A stretch of DNA of 64,000 bases from Paraflavitalea sp. CAU 1676 (GTDB taxonomy: Bacteria; Bacteroidota; Bacteroidia; Chitinophagales; Chitinophagaceae), in the NCBI RefSeq assembly GCF_029223285.1, contig NZ_JARHUJ010000007.1:310001-374000 (forward strand). Reading direction: 5' to 3'. The notes below the pieces were generated by a model. The model made no database searches. It was not told the DNA's origin and saw nothing but the letters and a program-made list of their open reading frames with translations. Position 1 is the stretch's first letter. Every line of letters begins with the position of its first letter. The position numbers and the translations under genes were made by a program. Shown one piece after another: positions 37,299 to 48,495 of the stretch.

Positions 37299-40200
37299 GC
37301 TTGCTAAAATTTTGATCAGCCTCTTCTTCAGCCCGTTGAATTCTGTTTTCCAAATCTGGATTGGAACCATCTCTCCGATGTCCTGGATCCTTTCCTTGAA
37401 TTTGCGCTAACGCATGCCCAAATAACTCATGAGCCATATCCCAAGCCATCTGCCGTTCAGGTGGATTTATTCCACCTACCACCACGGTAATGTTCTTATT
37501 TTCAGAATAGGCACCTACCGAAAACATTGCATCTTCTTTAGGAATTAGGGTTGCTCCAGTCGGCTTTAGATCACTTTCCTTGTTGAAATCCTTAAATGCT
37601 ATGAAAATTGAATTCCCTTCAGAATTCTTCGCAAAAGTTCCTTCCTGAACCCTCCTTACATCGATAATCTTATCAGATTTTACAAGAGTATGTAAATCCT
37701 TTAAATTCTCACTACTGGACTTCTTAAGTGCCTTACTAACTGACTTCTCCGTGATGTACCCATATTTATCAGTACGAATTTTTCTTGCATCCTTAGGTGA
37801 CAAGGTATTTCGTACCAACTTTAATGCTTCCGCATCAGCAGGCCGAACTTTTTTACCGTCTGGATCAATAAATCTAATAGGATTATCAAAAGTATAATTA
37901 TATGGAGAGTGCCTCCTCATTTGCCCCGCCAACGGATCCAGCACATGCCACCTCCCAATCTGATTGTCATACATCCTCGCTCCGTAGTCGTACCATTCCA
38001 GGCCGGCGCCATCACTAAACTCCTTATTCTGCTTCTCCTTTCCATTATACAGATGCCGATTCCTCAATTTTCCATACGCCTGCGAAGAAATTCCTGCCAT
38101 CGTAAGCCCAAATGGATAATAATGAGTCTCTTCCAGTAGCGGCCCTGTATAATGTCGCACCTTCAGGTTATCAAAGAACACATCCCAGTTCTGCGTTTCA
38201 TTACTTACATAAATATACAAAAATCCATTGCGCGTCATCGTAATACCCTGCCTTGCCAACGGCAACAAAGCATCCGGCCCGCCTACCGCATCAGCCCCGC
38301 TCCCCCCCGACACATACTTCAACTGCTCATCCAACAGGATCCAATTCAGGTATGCCTTTGGCTTTGAGGACTGTGCAGGGTTATTGCCAGACCGAAAACT
38401 TGTCAATGCACCCAGTATTGGGCTGTTAACTGGATTACCGAGCGCAGCTAATGCCCCCTTACTCTCCCCGGCCACGCCGACGACACCACCCGCCAGGACC
38501 GATAATATCTCCGATACAGGATCATTATAAGACCCCGCCACTCCCCCGCTCCGGTACAGGTACTTTACCGCCACATCTACCTTATCCCCACTCATCACCT
38601 TCAACACCAACGCCGGCCCCACTTTATTGCCACTACCATTCAACTTCGCCACATAGTCGTTGGGTATAGTAGTCGTATCTACGGGATACCCGCCCGGCAC
38701 GCCCGTTTTGGCAAACGCCGTTTGCGGGATATTGTAAAACAAACTATTCTCCTTTGCCCGGTACGCCATTTCCATTGAGGCAAGGTATTCCGAGGTATCC
38801 CGCTGCTGCGTCAACACCATGCGCACATTACCCAAATGATCCCTTAGAAAATAATCATTCATAAACCGGTAAGCACTATCTCCATTCAATCCATATTTCC
38901 GAGCATAGCGCGTACGCCCCTCTTCATGAGCCACAAACTGCAACGTATCATTTTCATAAACCGTCCCACCCAGGTAGAGTGTTGTCTTGTCGGGCTTTCC
39001 CGTTTCCTGTACCAATTTCCGCCTTTTATTCCCTGCCGCATCGTACGTATAACTGATCGTACCCTTTACCGCCCCCGTGGCCGTGCGCATAATGATGCTC
39101 TTCGGTAAATTGAGGTGAGTGTACACGATGTCTTCTGCGCTCCCTGTGCCAATATCTTTATTCCGGTCTTTCTTCAGATTCCCATTCCCATCATAGGTAT
39201 AATCCACCGCCCCAACCGATTTAGTACCCAAGGCCGTTATATAGGTTGATGAACTCCGGAAGTCGCCCAGCCTGGTCTGCGGATCGTCCACCCGGTCCCA
39301 CACGCCCTGCAGGCGGTTGCTATTGCCATTATTGCAATACGTATACAGCAGGCTATCGATCAACAAGCTCGCACCTGCCTTCCACCCCCACTGGTTCATC
39401 GTGATGATATTGCCATTGGCATCGTAAGTAATTCCGGTCGTACTGAAATTCAGTCCGGCGTTGAGGTTGAAGGTATTGCCCGTAAACTGTTTGAAACCGG
39501 CATTGGTAAGCCTGTTCACTGCATCGTAGGCAAAATCATAACGCCGCACCCTCCCGTCGCCCGTACTCTTCCAAAGCATGCCTGTAATATTACCGTTGTA
39601 TTGCGCCGCCGCATAGGGATTCGCGGCATTGTTGATGGAGAGGGTGGTGTCACTATAAGCAAGGTCAAAGCCAAACCAGTTGGCTATACTATTTGTGTCT
39701 TTGGCATAAGTTCTGTTGGCCCCCAGCATCCAGCCCCGCACATTGTAATCGTATTGCAGGGTCTCTAGCGCACCACCAGTGGCCGACTTTCCCGGCGCCA
39801 CCACCTTCCTTTTGAGTTGACCAAGTGCATTGTAATGACTAATAGCTATCGTATCCTCTGGCAAACTAACGACCAATCCATTGACCGAACTGTTGATCGA
39901 CTTCCGGGTAGCCACCAGCCTGCCCAATTCGTCGTAGGTCATTTTGGTCACCACCGTATGGGTTTGTGGATTGATTCCTTTTTTCTGATAGCGAACTACA
40001 ACCGTGAGGGGCTGACCACTAAAGCTATATTGCGTTGTAGTAATATCACATCCATCGGTTACATTTTCCGCCTTTACCTGTACCGGCCTTCTCTGCTCGT
40101 CGTAAAATGTGGTGGTAACCAATGCTTCGACTCCATCTGTATTCTTGACGATGGTCCCCGTCATCAAACCCCGGGTATTGACCGTTGCCGCTACCGCCTG

Positions 40201-41664
40201 CGGATAGGGCCAGGCCGTATTACTGGCCGCCGCAAAACTGCTGTTAAAACTATTGTCGAAACTGCGAAAATCTGCCGGCACTCCATTCGCCCACACATAA
40301 TCATCATAATAGGTTATCGTGATCACATTGCTATAGGCCACGACTGGAAAACTCTGAATGAGCGTGTACATCGGCAATGCCCCGGCAGGGGTATATGTCT
40401 CAAACCGTCCAAGGTTCTGGCTATTCAAAAAGGCTTGCATCGACGCCTGTGTGATATAAGTACCATTAACATACTTGCCGGTGTAGACCGGCCTGTTGAG
40501 CGCATCGTACTTGGTGAACAACCAGGCATTAGATACCCGCATATTGGAATCCTGCGTCAACACCGGACGATCCCAGTGGTCGTACACCGTCCACACCTCT
40601 CCTGCGCCCGGTATCTTACTGCGAATATTTTGCTTACGGTTGTTGTACTCGTAGCGGAAACATTGCTCACTCAGCACTACGTTACCGTTCCAGCTCAGGT
40701 TCCAGGCATTGGCGGCCAATAACTCCACTCCGCGGGGCTGAATCACCAGCCGTAAATTCTCAAAATCGTCATACGCATAATACGTGCAAAGCCAACCACT
40801 GTGTCCACTCCCATTGCCATTGTCGGCCGCCGCCGTAAGCTGCACTTTCCTGAGCACCACCTTGCCTTTCTTGTTCTTGTACTCAATCACTTGTTTGCTG
40901 TGTTCGTCTATCGAGATATTCTTCTCCAACTCTCCAGCCGGGAAAATGGAACTCGTACTGTAAGCACCCCAACCATTGACCACATCCGTTACTGTCCAGT
41001 CGCGTACACTGTCGGCCATACTATTTAGGCAATATTTTGTTTTGACCGACCGCCGGTTCGCCTCATTACTTTGTCCCGCCGTTCCCACCCAGGAGTTACC
41101 TGCAGGAAAGACTTCCAGCACCCGGTTCAAAGGAGATGCTTCCATCACCGATACCCCATAAGCCCAGTTGCGGGTAGTGCCTCCTGCATTTGTTTCATTA
41201 GACTGACCGGCCAATTGTCCATTGTAAAACTGCGCCTGCTGCACAAATGGGTTCAACTTAAAAGCGCCATTGTCCAGGCTAGCATTGCCGCCTGCGTTAT
41301 TCGCAGCAAATGGCAGGTATTGCACCACTTCCCTTCCCAGACTATCATATACCACCGCCGTCACCAGGTCGACAGCGCTGGCTGCAGAAATGAGGTTAGC
41401 GGCATCTGTATTCAGCGCTCTCCGCTTCACCACCGTTTGCAAAGGCCGGCCAAGGCCATCAAAGTAAACTGTAGTTTGTTTAACATCCTTCACCGGCCGC
41501 GTGCGCAATGCTGCCGCGCTTGTATCGGGCGCCACCGCATCCCAGGTGCGGATATAGTTTATCCGACCATTGTTGATGTAATCAGCGGGTAAAGGACGGG
41601 GCGATTGTGCTGCGGCCCTCGTCACCAACACACAACCCACAATAAGCAGTATAGAGTTTTTCAT
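37282..41664 (-). CDS. RHS-repeat polymorphic toxin with C-terminal HEXXGH metallopeptidase-like tip
   Basis: A 1460-residue exported RHS protein. The ATG at 41662-41664 begins the signal peptide ([20 protein letters not shown]). The N-terminus ([30 protein letters not shown]) is DUF6443-like. Many YD repeats follow ([22 protein letters not shown]), and the RHS core ([20 protein letters not shown]) lies near residue 1265. After FIDPDGKK the remaining ~165 residues form a distinct AT-rich tip (from about 37865 down), ending with HELFGH (bases 37414-37431) and a later [15 protein letters not shown] is the zinc motif of dipeptidyl-peptidase III (M49), and an Glu in EEEAD could be a third ligand. 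It follows the GPx-like gene by 13 bp and overlaps the small exported gene by 17 bp. Confidence 0.9.
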   Translation of the reverse strand: MKNSILLIVGCVLVTRAAAQSPRPLPADYINNGRINYIRTWDAVAPDTSAAALRTRPVKDVKQTTVYFDGLGRPLQTVVKRRALNTDAANLISAASAVDLVTAVVYDSLGREVVQYLPFAANNAGGNASLDNGAFKLNPFVQQAQFYNGQLAGQSNETNAGGTTRNWAYGVSVMEASPLNRVLEVFPAGNSWVGTAGQSNEANRRSVKTKYCLNSMADSVRDWTVTDVVNGWGAYSTSSIFPAGELEKNISIDEHSKQVIEYKNKKGKVVLRKVQLTAAADNGNGSGHSGWLCTYYAYDDFENLRLVIQPRGVELLAANAWNLSWNGNVVLSEQCFRYEYNNRKQNIRSKIPGAGEVWTVYDHWDRPVLTQDSNMRVSNAWLFTKYDALNRPVYTGKYVNGTYITQASMQAFLNSQNLGRFETYTPAGALPMYTLIQSFPVVAYSNVITITYYDDYVWANGVPADFRSFDNSFNSSFAAASNTAWPYPQAVAATVNTRGLMTGTIVKNTDGVEALVTTTFYDEQRRPVQVKAENVTDGCDITTTQYSFSGQPLTVVVRYQKKGINPQTHTVVTKMTYDELGRLVATRKSINSSVNGLVVSLPEDTIAISHYNALGQLKRKVVAPGKSATGGALETLQYDYNVRGWMLGANRTYAKDTNSIANWFGFDLAYSDTTLSINNAANPYAAAQYNGNITGMLWKSTGDGRVRRYDFAYDAVNRLTNAGFKQFTGNTFNLNAGLNFSTTGITYDANGNIITMNQWGWKAGASLLIDSLLYTYCNNGNSNRLQGVWDRVDDPQTRLGDFRSSSTYITALGTKSVGAVDYTYDGNGNLKKDRNKDIGTGSAEDIVYTHLNLPKSIIMRTATGAVKGTISYTYDAAGNKRRKLVQETGKPDKTTLYLGGTVYENDTLQFVAHEEGRTRYARKYGLNGDSAYRFMNDYFLRDHLGNVRMVLTQQRDTSEYLASMEMAYRAKENSLFYNIPQTAFAKTGVPGGYPVDTTTIPNDYVAKLNGSGNKVGPALVLKVMSGDKVDVAVKYLYRSGGVAGSYNDPVSEILSVLAGGVVGVAGESKGALAALGNPVNSPILGALTSFRSGNNPAQSSKPKAYLNWILLDEQLKYVSGGSGADAVGGPDALLPLARQGITMTRNGFLYIYVSNETQNWDVFFDNLKVRHYTGPLLEETHYYPFGLTMAGISSQAYGKLRNRHLYNGKEKQNKEFSDGAGLEWYDYGARMYDNQIGRWHVLDPLAGQMRRHSPYNYTFDNPIRFIDPDGKKVRPADAEALKLVRNTLSPKDARKIRTDKYGYITEKSVSKALKKSSSENLKDLHTLVKSDKIIDVRRVQEGTFAKNSEGNSIFIAFKDFNKESDLKPTGATLIPKEDAMFSVGAYSENKNITVVVGGINPPERQMAWDMAHELFGHALAQIQGKDPGHRRDGSNPDLENRIQRAEEEADQNFSKHEKRK

Positions 41665-41677
41665 AAGCAGCAAGCGG

Positions 41678-42226
41678 TTAGTTTTCCAGGATGGCATTGA
41701 TGAGTGAACTATCTAGCGGGCTTACCGAAGGCGCAAACAAGCCAACGATACGTCCCTCGCCATTCAGTAAGACTTTCTGAAAATCACTCTGTATCGTAAC
41801 TGAAGTAACCCCGTTTTTAGCCGCATCCATCAACCATTGGTATACCGGCTGGCAATCAGCACCTGCCACATCACTTACCGCCGTCAGCCTAAAGTCAGCC
41901 TCGTATTGCGCCCCACAATAAGCCCTTACACCCAGGCCGCTGCGGGTCTCATGGCCAAAACTGTTGGATGGAAAGCCAATAACCACAACACTGCTGCCAT
42001 ACCGCTCATGCAATACCTGCAACTCACCTATCTGCGCGGCTATCGGACTACTGGTAGCCAGATTCACGAAAAGCATCTTTTTACCACGAAACTGATCTAG
42101 TTGTATAGAATCTCCATCGACATCAACAATTGCATAACTATATATGTCTTCAGCTCCAGCTGGCACAATACGTCCTTCACTTATGCCAGACATACAACTA
42201 ATGATCATCGCCAATATGATTTTCAT
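41678..42226 (-). CDS. Exported glutathione-peroxidase-fold protein lacking catalytic residues
   Basis: A 182-residue protein with a signal peptide (about residues 1-18). It aligns along the glutathione peroxidase fold: [20 protein letters not shown], then [25 protein letters not shown], and later [20 protein letters not shown]. In active GPx the first block reads NVAS-x-C-G, the second FPCNQFG, the third WNF-K. Here the peroxidatic Cys (or Sec) is Ser, the Gln is Ser, and the Trp-Asn is Ser-Asp, so all tetrad positions visible are changed. A Cys elsewhere (AYCGAQ; AGADCQP) could still act differently. It lies inside the RHS operon (31 bp from the RHS gene upstream, 13 bp from the one downstream). 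A non-catalytic structural role is inferred. Confidence 0.75.
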   Translation of the reverse strand: MKIILAMIISCMSGISEGRIVPAGAEDIYSYAIVDVDGDSIQLDQFRGKKMLFVNLATSSPIAAQIGELQVLHERYGSSVVVIGFPSNSFGHETRSGLGVRAYCGAQYEADFRLTAVSDVAGADCQPVYQWLMDAAKNGVTSVTIQSDFQKVLLNGEGRIVGLFAPSVSPLDSSLINAILEN

Positions 42227-42257
42227 TTCATTCCTATTAAGTCATTGTTAAATATGC

Positions 42258-45200
42258 TCACTCCGCATTGCAGCTACCCACCGAACAGGGGCTATCGTGC
42301 CAGGTAAGCCAACTATAAGTACTAGAGGTGCCATCAGAAAAACAATATCTCCGGGTACACTCCCATTTCCATACGAACGGCCCACCTTGGTACGGCACCT
42401 TCTTATAGACCGATGACACTACCACTTCCACACCGGTTTCACAAACACCGCCAACACATTTCTGACTATTGGCACCGCAGGTGCTGCTGTTACACGGCGG
42501 AGGCGGTAATGGACAAGCTATAGTATTTGTATCCACCACTAGCCAACGGATGGCGTTATAAGAAGGACTGCAAGGATTCATATCCCGTTGTTCCCGTTCC
42601 CGCTCACCCGTATTGGCCCCGCCATTCTGTTTGCACCTGGTCGGGGACGCCGTGAACTGCCAATACACGACCGCATCACATGTACTGTGGATGCCAGCGT
42701 CGACCCACCGGGCTGAATCGTACGAGTTACTATTGGGGTTAACATCCTTTTCCAGGTTTTGCAACATCCCTGTTTCAAAAGCCGGATTGGCTGCACAAGG
42801 CTTGCAGCGTACCACTCCGTTGGATTGCCATAAGGCATTGGCATGTGTAGGTGCCTGGAATTGATAGTCGATCTGCTTCACGATCTGCTGGTCTTCGTTC
42901 CTAATCATTCGCAACCTTCCCAGTGCATCGTATTCATACCTCGTCACCTCGTTATCAGGCTCAACCTGAGCAACAATGCCAACCAAGGGCATATGAGAAA
43001 AGGTGGTCATGAGTGCACCTTGCGGATGCAAACGAACTTCATCGATGAGGCTACCGCTTACATTGACCGATGTAACATTATTAAGGTTTGCTTCGAAACA
43101 TTTCCAGGTGCCCAGGGTTTTCACCGGCGCCTGCGTTTGCAACTGACCATTGACATATACATCTCCAATACACCATACAGCCACGAGATAATTACCAGCC
43201 TGGACAGTCTTGTTGATGCCGCCGCTAACCGACTTTGTTCCAGTAAATCCACCAGGCACACTAACAGACCCACTATTCAGCGTCCAGCCGCCATAGCTGT
43301 TCGTCTCAAATGAAGTGTAGGCAATTTGATCCGGTGCTGCATTGGACACTTTTGCCACCGGAAGAGTATTTTGATAGTCCCAGACATAGGAATTACTGAC
43401 GCCATCTTTCAACGTGACTTGTACGAGGTTTCCTGCCGCATGCTTCAAAGATGCATCATCCTCATACCGGCTATCCATAACAATTGATGTTCTGTTGGGA
43501 GCGGTAACAGCCTGGTTAAATGTTGAAGAGGGAGTTGCCAGATTTATTTTTCGGCCTTTAGCAAGATATGGTTGCCCCACGGGCGAAGTCATATAATCAT
43601 ATGAGAAATAGGTCGCGTCAAGCAGACTGTTGTTCTTCCAGGTTACATTCTCTATGGGAAGTATGGCAGCTTGTTGTTGTAACTGCAAAATAGGTTGTAG
43701 GTTTACATCGGCAGCATTTTTTGCGTTCTGTATACAAGTTTCGTAGGCACTTGCCGGGTTCGTAAATGCATTTCGACGTTTAGAAATGTATGCCTGCCTG
43801 GCTCTGGCACGACAAAGAATATTATTGATCCAAGCCAAATACCGACAACCGATTGTACTACAGGCAGTCGTTGTATTGGCCATAGTAATGTTACAGATAT
43901 TGCAGGCATTGTTGTATGGAATAACACCCGACGTGATGGTATCACAGGTGCTGATCCGGAAATCTGCCGCATAACGAATGACTGTTGTTTGTGTATCCCC
44001 GGCAGACCGGATCACCACTTTCCGGCTGGTTTGATTGTGGTAAGGACTCTCGTGATAAACCATTTGCGTTGTTTGCTGCATCAAACCCGATTGCGGCATG
44101 TAAACGTTGGATGTAACAATCGTTCTCTTTTTACGATACCCACGGAGTTCGTAGGTGTTACCCAGCATAAATCCATTTACCAATCCTACCATGTAAGCCG
44201 GCGTTGCCAGGGTACTATCAAATTCAATGGTATACCAGGAGTCCTGCAAAAGACTACCCGTTTCAGACATTACGGATTCCTGCTTCAATTCGCCGCGCTG
44301 ATATTCATATGGAGCAGGTGCCGCGGGACTGTTGGGGGTGGCTGGATTGCATATACCCGGATTGACATTCCGATAGGCAATATCGTCGGTGTTGAGGTCC
44401 CAGCGGTCTGACCCGTAATAGCGATACAACCGATAACCATTGCCTTTTTGCAGTACCTTAACTTCATTGTACCCGATATGATTACCCTGCGAAGTCGACA
44501 TAGGGAATACCGGCGCGGCCGAGCGATAATACTTCTGTACGTTGTTTCCGCTCACTTCGGGCCCCATACAACCATTCGGGAAGTCGTGTGTTGCATGAGG
44601 CGAATTGTGCGGCGCCATACCAAACATTTTCACCACATCATTACGAACCAGCTGCACATACACCGGACGGCCATAGAGAATACCGGTGGAGCGACCATTG
44701 TAGCTGTATTCAAAATGCGTATTGATGCTATCAACCGTAGCGAGGTTTTCCTTTTGTACAATCGTTTTAATACGCAGGCCGCCAACCATTGCATTCTCCT
44801 GAACCTGCTGCGGCGATATCTCAGTAATGCTGATACCGGCGCCGGTGCCCGTTTGCGTAGCAGCCCGGCTCAAATTGAGCGTCCATACGCCCGCCGGTAT
44901 CTGCATGAATACAGTATCGATCTTGTTACCGGGAGCTCCAATGAGGTGCAACGAAGTGGCTCCACTCACCAGCGTGGCACCGGCCGCACAACCCGACGTG
45001 TTGGGCGGGCAGGCTGCATTATTGAGCACTATGCGATAATAGCTACCGCTAAAACTAAGACCAGGGAATGTAGCCAGGTTACTCCCGTCGTATCCGACAC
45101 TGTAACTGTAACGAAGTTGTTCAACATACCTGGTACAATTGATCCAGGTACTATGGGGTTCAAAGACGTAGGCTGTATATCCACCTGTGGGGTAAACAAT

Positions 45201-46709
45201 GCGTTGCAGGGTACCCTGCTGCATCGCCGGCCACGCAGGATCCCTGTCGGCTCCTGGTTTTATTTCAAAATTATTTATCGAGTAAGTCGGAACCAGTCCT
45301 GTATTATTGGTAACATTGTTGGCATACCCCCAATGATCCTGCCCAAAGGAAAGTCGCCGGGGCAAGCTATTGCCATGATACACGAATTTATAAGGTGGTA
45401 GCGCCAGGCTGTTGTTACAGGCCTGCTCGGATAGACTATCCAGTCTTAGGCGTGAACGATCGGTATTGATCGTATAGTAACTAAGAAACCCCGGAAGGCT
45501 TTCGGCTGGCGAGTTAAAATAACTGTAATAGAACTGAAACTTCTTACAAAAACCCTGGTTATTGGTAATTGAGATGGACTCCAGCGTCCTCGCTTCGGTA
45601 TTGGCATAGTCGGTATAACTAATGTTGCTGTACAAACTGTTACCGAGATCAGTACGCAAGCTACCGGGCGACAAATTTATGACGCCATTCGTAAAGCTGA
45701 TCCCACTCAAACGCACCCCCTCCATATAATTTTTGACCAGCTTATACTCATTTCCGTTCATGACCGGTATAGTTCCTACAGCCGAATCCAGGGGAAAACT
45801 GTTTTTTGCCGATGGATCGACCGGAAACATCGATAGCGTGTAGTAGCTATACCTTTCTGCTTCATAAGAAAGTTTTATCGCAAAGAGACGGTCGGCCGAT
45901 TCAATTTTGTGCAGGAACCAGGACGAATACAGCCGGTCGCTGGTACCGGGATTGCCTGAGAAAGAGTAGGTCATTTCAACAGGTGCCGCACCAACTGTAC
46001 TTCCGCCGGGTGTAATACCAAAGTAGTATCGCGTACCAGTCGCGTCAGTCAAAATAAACCCCTGTATATTGGCACTCTGCGCAGTATATACGGCGGCAGT
46101 ATCCCTTGGATAATAATATTCGACACGAAGATCTTCCCCATTCACCAGCACCGGCTTCCGGTCATCATCAAAATAGAACTTACCGGAATACCCATTAAAG
46201 CTGAACGTAAAAAGATCAGGTTCACCATCATAGACTCCGTTGGCAAATCCCTGATCGTAGGGTATATTAGCCTGTGTTTGCGTTAAATAACTACTAAACC
46301 CATAGTGACTAAAATGTCCGTACTGTCCTACGCCCGTCGTGCCCGCCTCATCGGGCGCCCCGCGTACCACCCGGCTGATCATGCCGCCTGCCTGCAACGA
46401 CCAACCCGTACCCACCCAACTGGCAGGCTCCATCACTTTAATACCACCGGCATGGTAACTCAGGCTGATGGGCAGGCTCAGGGGACCTTCTTTCACTGTA
46501 TAGATAGGTATACTGATCTGCGGCACGCCCGTATGATAACTCACCGGAAAATCGGTGTACTTACCCAATGAAGCCGCCGTAGGCGATGCGATCGTCACTT
46601 TGGGATAGGGCGACGTTGTATCCTGTTGTGCCAAACACCAGCCACCACTGCACATACAAACAAGCATCGTTGCTATTGCATTTCCGCTTCGTCTAATTGA
46701 TCCTTGCAT
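42258..46709 (-). CDS. RHS/SpvB-like exported protein with Cys-rich C-terminus, no RHS core
   Basis: A 1483-residue protein. The ATG at 46707-46709 leads to an Ala-Gln cleavage at about residue 28 (GGWCLAQ). The N-terminal part (TPTAASLGKYTDFPVSYHTG-like; SLPISLSYHAGGIKVMEPAS) is the Bacteroidota RHS/SpvB-type domain. Later are YD-like repeats (TRYEYDALGRLRMI near 1280). Near residues 1330-1400 come the sequences VNPNSNSYDSARWVDAG and MNPCSPSYNAIRWLVVDT, repeated stretches seen at ends of such proteins. The C-terminal ~90 residues are Cys-rich. No R-x-YDP-x-GRF core or toxin tip is present. It precedes the GPx-like and toxin-bearing RHS genes and may form a two-part shell with the latter. Confidence 0.85.
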   Translation of the reverse strand: MQGSIRRSGNAIATMLVCMCSGGWCLAQQDTTSPYPKVTIASPTAASLGKYTDFPVSYHTGVPQISIPIYTVKEGPLSLPISLSYHAGGIKVMEPASWVGTGWSLQAGGMISRVVRGAPDEAGTTGVGQYGHFSHYGFSSYLTQTQANIPYDQGFANGVYDGEPDLFTFSFNGYSGKFYFDDDRKPVLVNGEDLRVEYYYPRDTAAVYTAQSANIQGFILTDATGTRYYFGITPGGSTVGAAPVEMTYSFSGNPGTSDRLYSSWFLHKIESADRLFAIKLSYEAERYSYYTLSMFPVDPSAKNSFPLDSAVGTIPVMNGNEYKLVKNYMEGVRLSGISFTNGVINLSPGSLRTDLGNSLYSNISYTDYANTEARTLESISITNNQGFCKKFQFYYSYFNSPAESLPGFLSYYTINTDRSRLRLDSLSEQACNNSLALPPYKFVYHGNSLPRRLSFGQDHWGYANNVTNNTGLVPTYSINNFEIKPGADRDPAWPAMQQGTLQRIVYPTGGYTAYVFEPHSTWINCTRYVEQLRYSYSVGYDGSNLATFPGLSFSGSYYRIVLNNAACPPNTSGCAAGATLVSGATSLHLIGAPGNKIDTVFMQIPAGVWTLNLSRAATQTGTGAGISITEISPQQVQENAMVGGLRIKTIVQKENLATVDSINTHFEYSYNGRSTGILYGRPVYVQLVRNDVVKMFGMAPHNSPHATHDFPNGCMGPEVSGNNVQKYYRSAAPVFPMSTSQGNHIGYNEVKVLQKGNGYRLYRYYGSDRWDLNTDDIAYRNVNPGICNPATPNSPAAPAPYEYQRGELKQESVMSETGSLLQDSWYTIEFDSTLATPAYMVGLVNGFMLGNTYELRGYRKKRTIVTSNVYMPQSGLMQQTTQMVYHESPYHNQTSRKVVIRSAGDTQTTVIRYAADFRISTCDTITSGVIPYNNACNICNITMANTTTACSTIGCRYLAWINNILCRARARQAYISKRRNAFTNPASAYETCIQNAKNAADVNLQPILQLQQQAAILPIENVTWKNNSLLDATYFSYDYMTSPVGQPYLAKGRKINLATPSSTFNQAVTAPNRTSIVMDSRYEDDASLKHAAGNLVQVTLKDGVSNSYVWDYQNTLPVAKVSNAAPDQIAYTSFETNSYGGWTLNSGSVSVPGGFTGTKSVSGGINKTVQAGNYLVAVWCIGDVYVNGQLQTQAPVKTLGTWKCFEANLNNVTSVNVSGSLIDEVRLHPQGALMTTFSHMPLVGIVAQVEPDNEVTRYEYDALGRLRMIRNEDQQIVKQIDYQFQAPTHANALWQSNGVVRCKPCAANPAFETGMLQNLEKDVNPNSNSYDSARWVDAGIHSTCDAVVYWQFTASPTRCKQNGGANTGEREREQRDMNPCSPSYNAIRWLVVDTNTIACPLPPPPCNSSTCGANSQKCVGGVCETGVEVVVSSVYKKVPYQGGPFVWKWECTRRYCFSDGTSSTYSWLTWHDSPCSVGSCNAE

Positions 46710-46746
46710 AGGTATAGGAGCTTTGATTTTATTATTTCCTGGATTA

Positions 46747-48255
46747 TTAGAAATTATATCCCACCCGGAACTTTATTGCCTGTGCACGCGGCGTTTGCCG
46801 ATAGCTGAGAAAATCCCACAACAGCTGCACCTTCGTTTTCCGGAAGAATTTATGGTTGACTGCCACGATCTTACTCACTCCAATCAATCCACTATGTTGC
46901 CAGCTATCTGCCTGCAGCTGTTGCTGCGTGGTAAGTCCGCGCGCATCCGCCAGTGGTTGATAGTTGTATTCAAAACCACCCGATAAATAAAAGCTGGCCT
47001 TTACCCGTACATCGAGATAACTACGCACACTGGCTCCCGCATTGGTCAGCTTAATTTGTCTTATGTCTTTACCCCAGCCCAATTTATAACTGGCGCCGAT
47101 ACCTACTATGCTTTTGTCATTAATGCGGTAACCGGCCGACAAGCCCATATCGGTGGTGGTGGGAAAGAATGCATTTGAGCGGGCAGACTGCAGATTAGCA
47201 CCATATTCCAGGCGCTTCCAGAATGTCTTTCTGCGTAGGGTATTGGGTTTGAAATTGGGCATTTCAAGATCGGCTCCACCAATCCCCCACTTTTCCAGCT
47301 TCTCCTTCACTTGCTGCAACTGTCCGCGGGCAACCTGTATGTTTTGCTGTAATAACTGTTGGGCATTGGGGCCTGCACCGGCCAATTGCGTTTCTATTAG
47401 CTGCTGTATTTCATTACGGGTTTGCAGGCCCGATACAGTGGCGCTTCCGTAACCGGCCGGCAGCCTGAACAATCCGGCCAGTTCGGAATTTTGCGCCATG
47501 AACCGCAGAAAGGCGGGGAGTTGCATCAGTTTTTCCAAAGCCGCTGAAAGCAGCTTATCCGGAACATCGAGCAATTCCCTGTAGCCTTCTACCTCCCGTG
47601 TATAATAAAACGCCTCCAACTGTAGCTTTTGATAGCGCCGCGAAATCCCTTCCGGTAAATGCATGTAACGATTCATTACGCCCTGTACCATCTCTTTGCG
47701 CTGCCGCATAAATGCGATTAAGCCCTCCGCGTGTTCTAATTCATCGCGCAAGCCTTGTACCTGCTGCAGCGCTACCGCAACCTGCCCGGCTTCAGACACA
47801 GAGAATTTATCTTTTTGCCCATTCAGGAATTGCAGCGCCGTTTGTAATGAATCAAGGTTGGGGAGGTACCGTGTACCGGCAGCCGGCAATTCGACGCCAG
47901 GCTGCCGCAAATAAGCAGCATAGGTGCTATCTGTATAGAAACCCGCCAGTAAAGTGTAAGTAGAGTCTAAACGACAAAGCCTCCTGGTTATCCCGGTCTC
48001 CAGCCGCCGAAGCTTTTTGAGCTCCTTTTCGGTTTGCCGCCTGAGTTGGTCGCCAATTTTTGTGGCTTTCTTATGTACATATCGTTCAAGAGAACGGAGA
48101 GAGCGTCGTCCGATAAGATCATCAGTCATCGCCATGCCGCCGATGGCGCTAACTGCGACAGCACCAATTCCGCCTGCCTGAACCGGTAGTTGGGCCCATA
48201 GCGACCCCTGTTGCACCAGGGCAATAGCAAGCAACATGCATAGAGTACGTCTCAT
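46747..48255 (-). CDS. Exported coiled-coil protein with C-terminal beta-barrel-like region, first gene of the RHS operon
   Basis: A 502-residue protein. The ATG at 48253-48255 begins a signal peptide ending SLWAQLPVQ (about residue 22). Residues ~50-350 are strongly helical with heptad-like runs (RQTEKELKKLRRLETGITRR; QIIQVARGQLQQVKEKLEKW-type). The last ~130 residues show alternating strands and end with an aromatic residue (KIAVNHKFFRKTKVQLLWDF; FRVGYNF), as in outer-membrane barrels. It heads a five-gene unit (gap to RHS gene 37 bp), which suggests it helps transport or anchor the RHS proteins. No named family is recognised; this is inference. Confidence 0.8.
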   Translation of the reverse strand: MRRTLCMLLAIALVQQGSLWAQLPVQAGGIGAVAVSAIGGMAMTDDLIGRRSLRSLERYVHKKATKIGDQLRRQTEKELKKLRRLETGITRRLCRLDSTYTLLAGFYTDSTYAAYLRQPGVELPAAGTRYLPNLDSLQTALQFLNGQKDKFSVSEAGQVAVALQQVQGLRDELEHAEGLIAFMRQRKEMVQGVMNRYMHLPEGISRRYQKLQLEAFYYTREVEGYRELLDVPDKLLSAALEKLMQLPAFLRFMAQNSELAGLFRLPAGYGSATVSGLQTRNEIQQLIETQLAGAGPNAQQLLQQNIQVARGQLQQVKEKLEKWGIGGADLEMPNFKPNTLRRKTFWKRLEYGANLQSARSNAFFPTTTDMGLSAGYRINDKSIVGIGASYKLGWGKDIRQIKLTNAGASVRSYLDVRVKASFYLSGGFEYNYQPLADARGLTTQQQLQADSWQHSGLIGVSKIVAVNHKFFRKTKVQLLWDFLSYRQTPRAQAIKFRVGYNF

Positions 48256-48495
48256 GGCAAAGTTTTGGCTCGGCAGCAAAGGTCAAATATGACACTTGCC
48301 GTCTATCTATATAAAAACAACAAAATGGTTCGGGTGTACTAAAGCGTAGTGAAATATTTTTTTGAATACCCAGTTACCGGGATAGGAAAGTGACAAATAG
48401 CCCCTCTCCATTTGACAAGTTTTTTTTATTAGAGGGCAGCCCCTTTTTTCTGGCACTGCGCGAAGAACCCCCCTACCTTAAATGATTGATTCTAA

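Noticed and set aside
39817-40722. Plus-strand open frame of about 300 codons inside the RHS gene
   Set aside because: Antisense to YD repeats; no family signature or plausible upstream signals.
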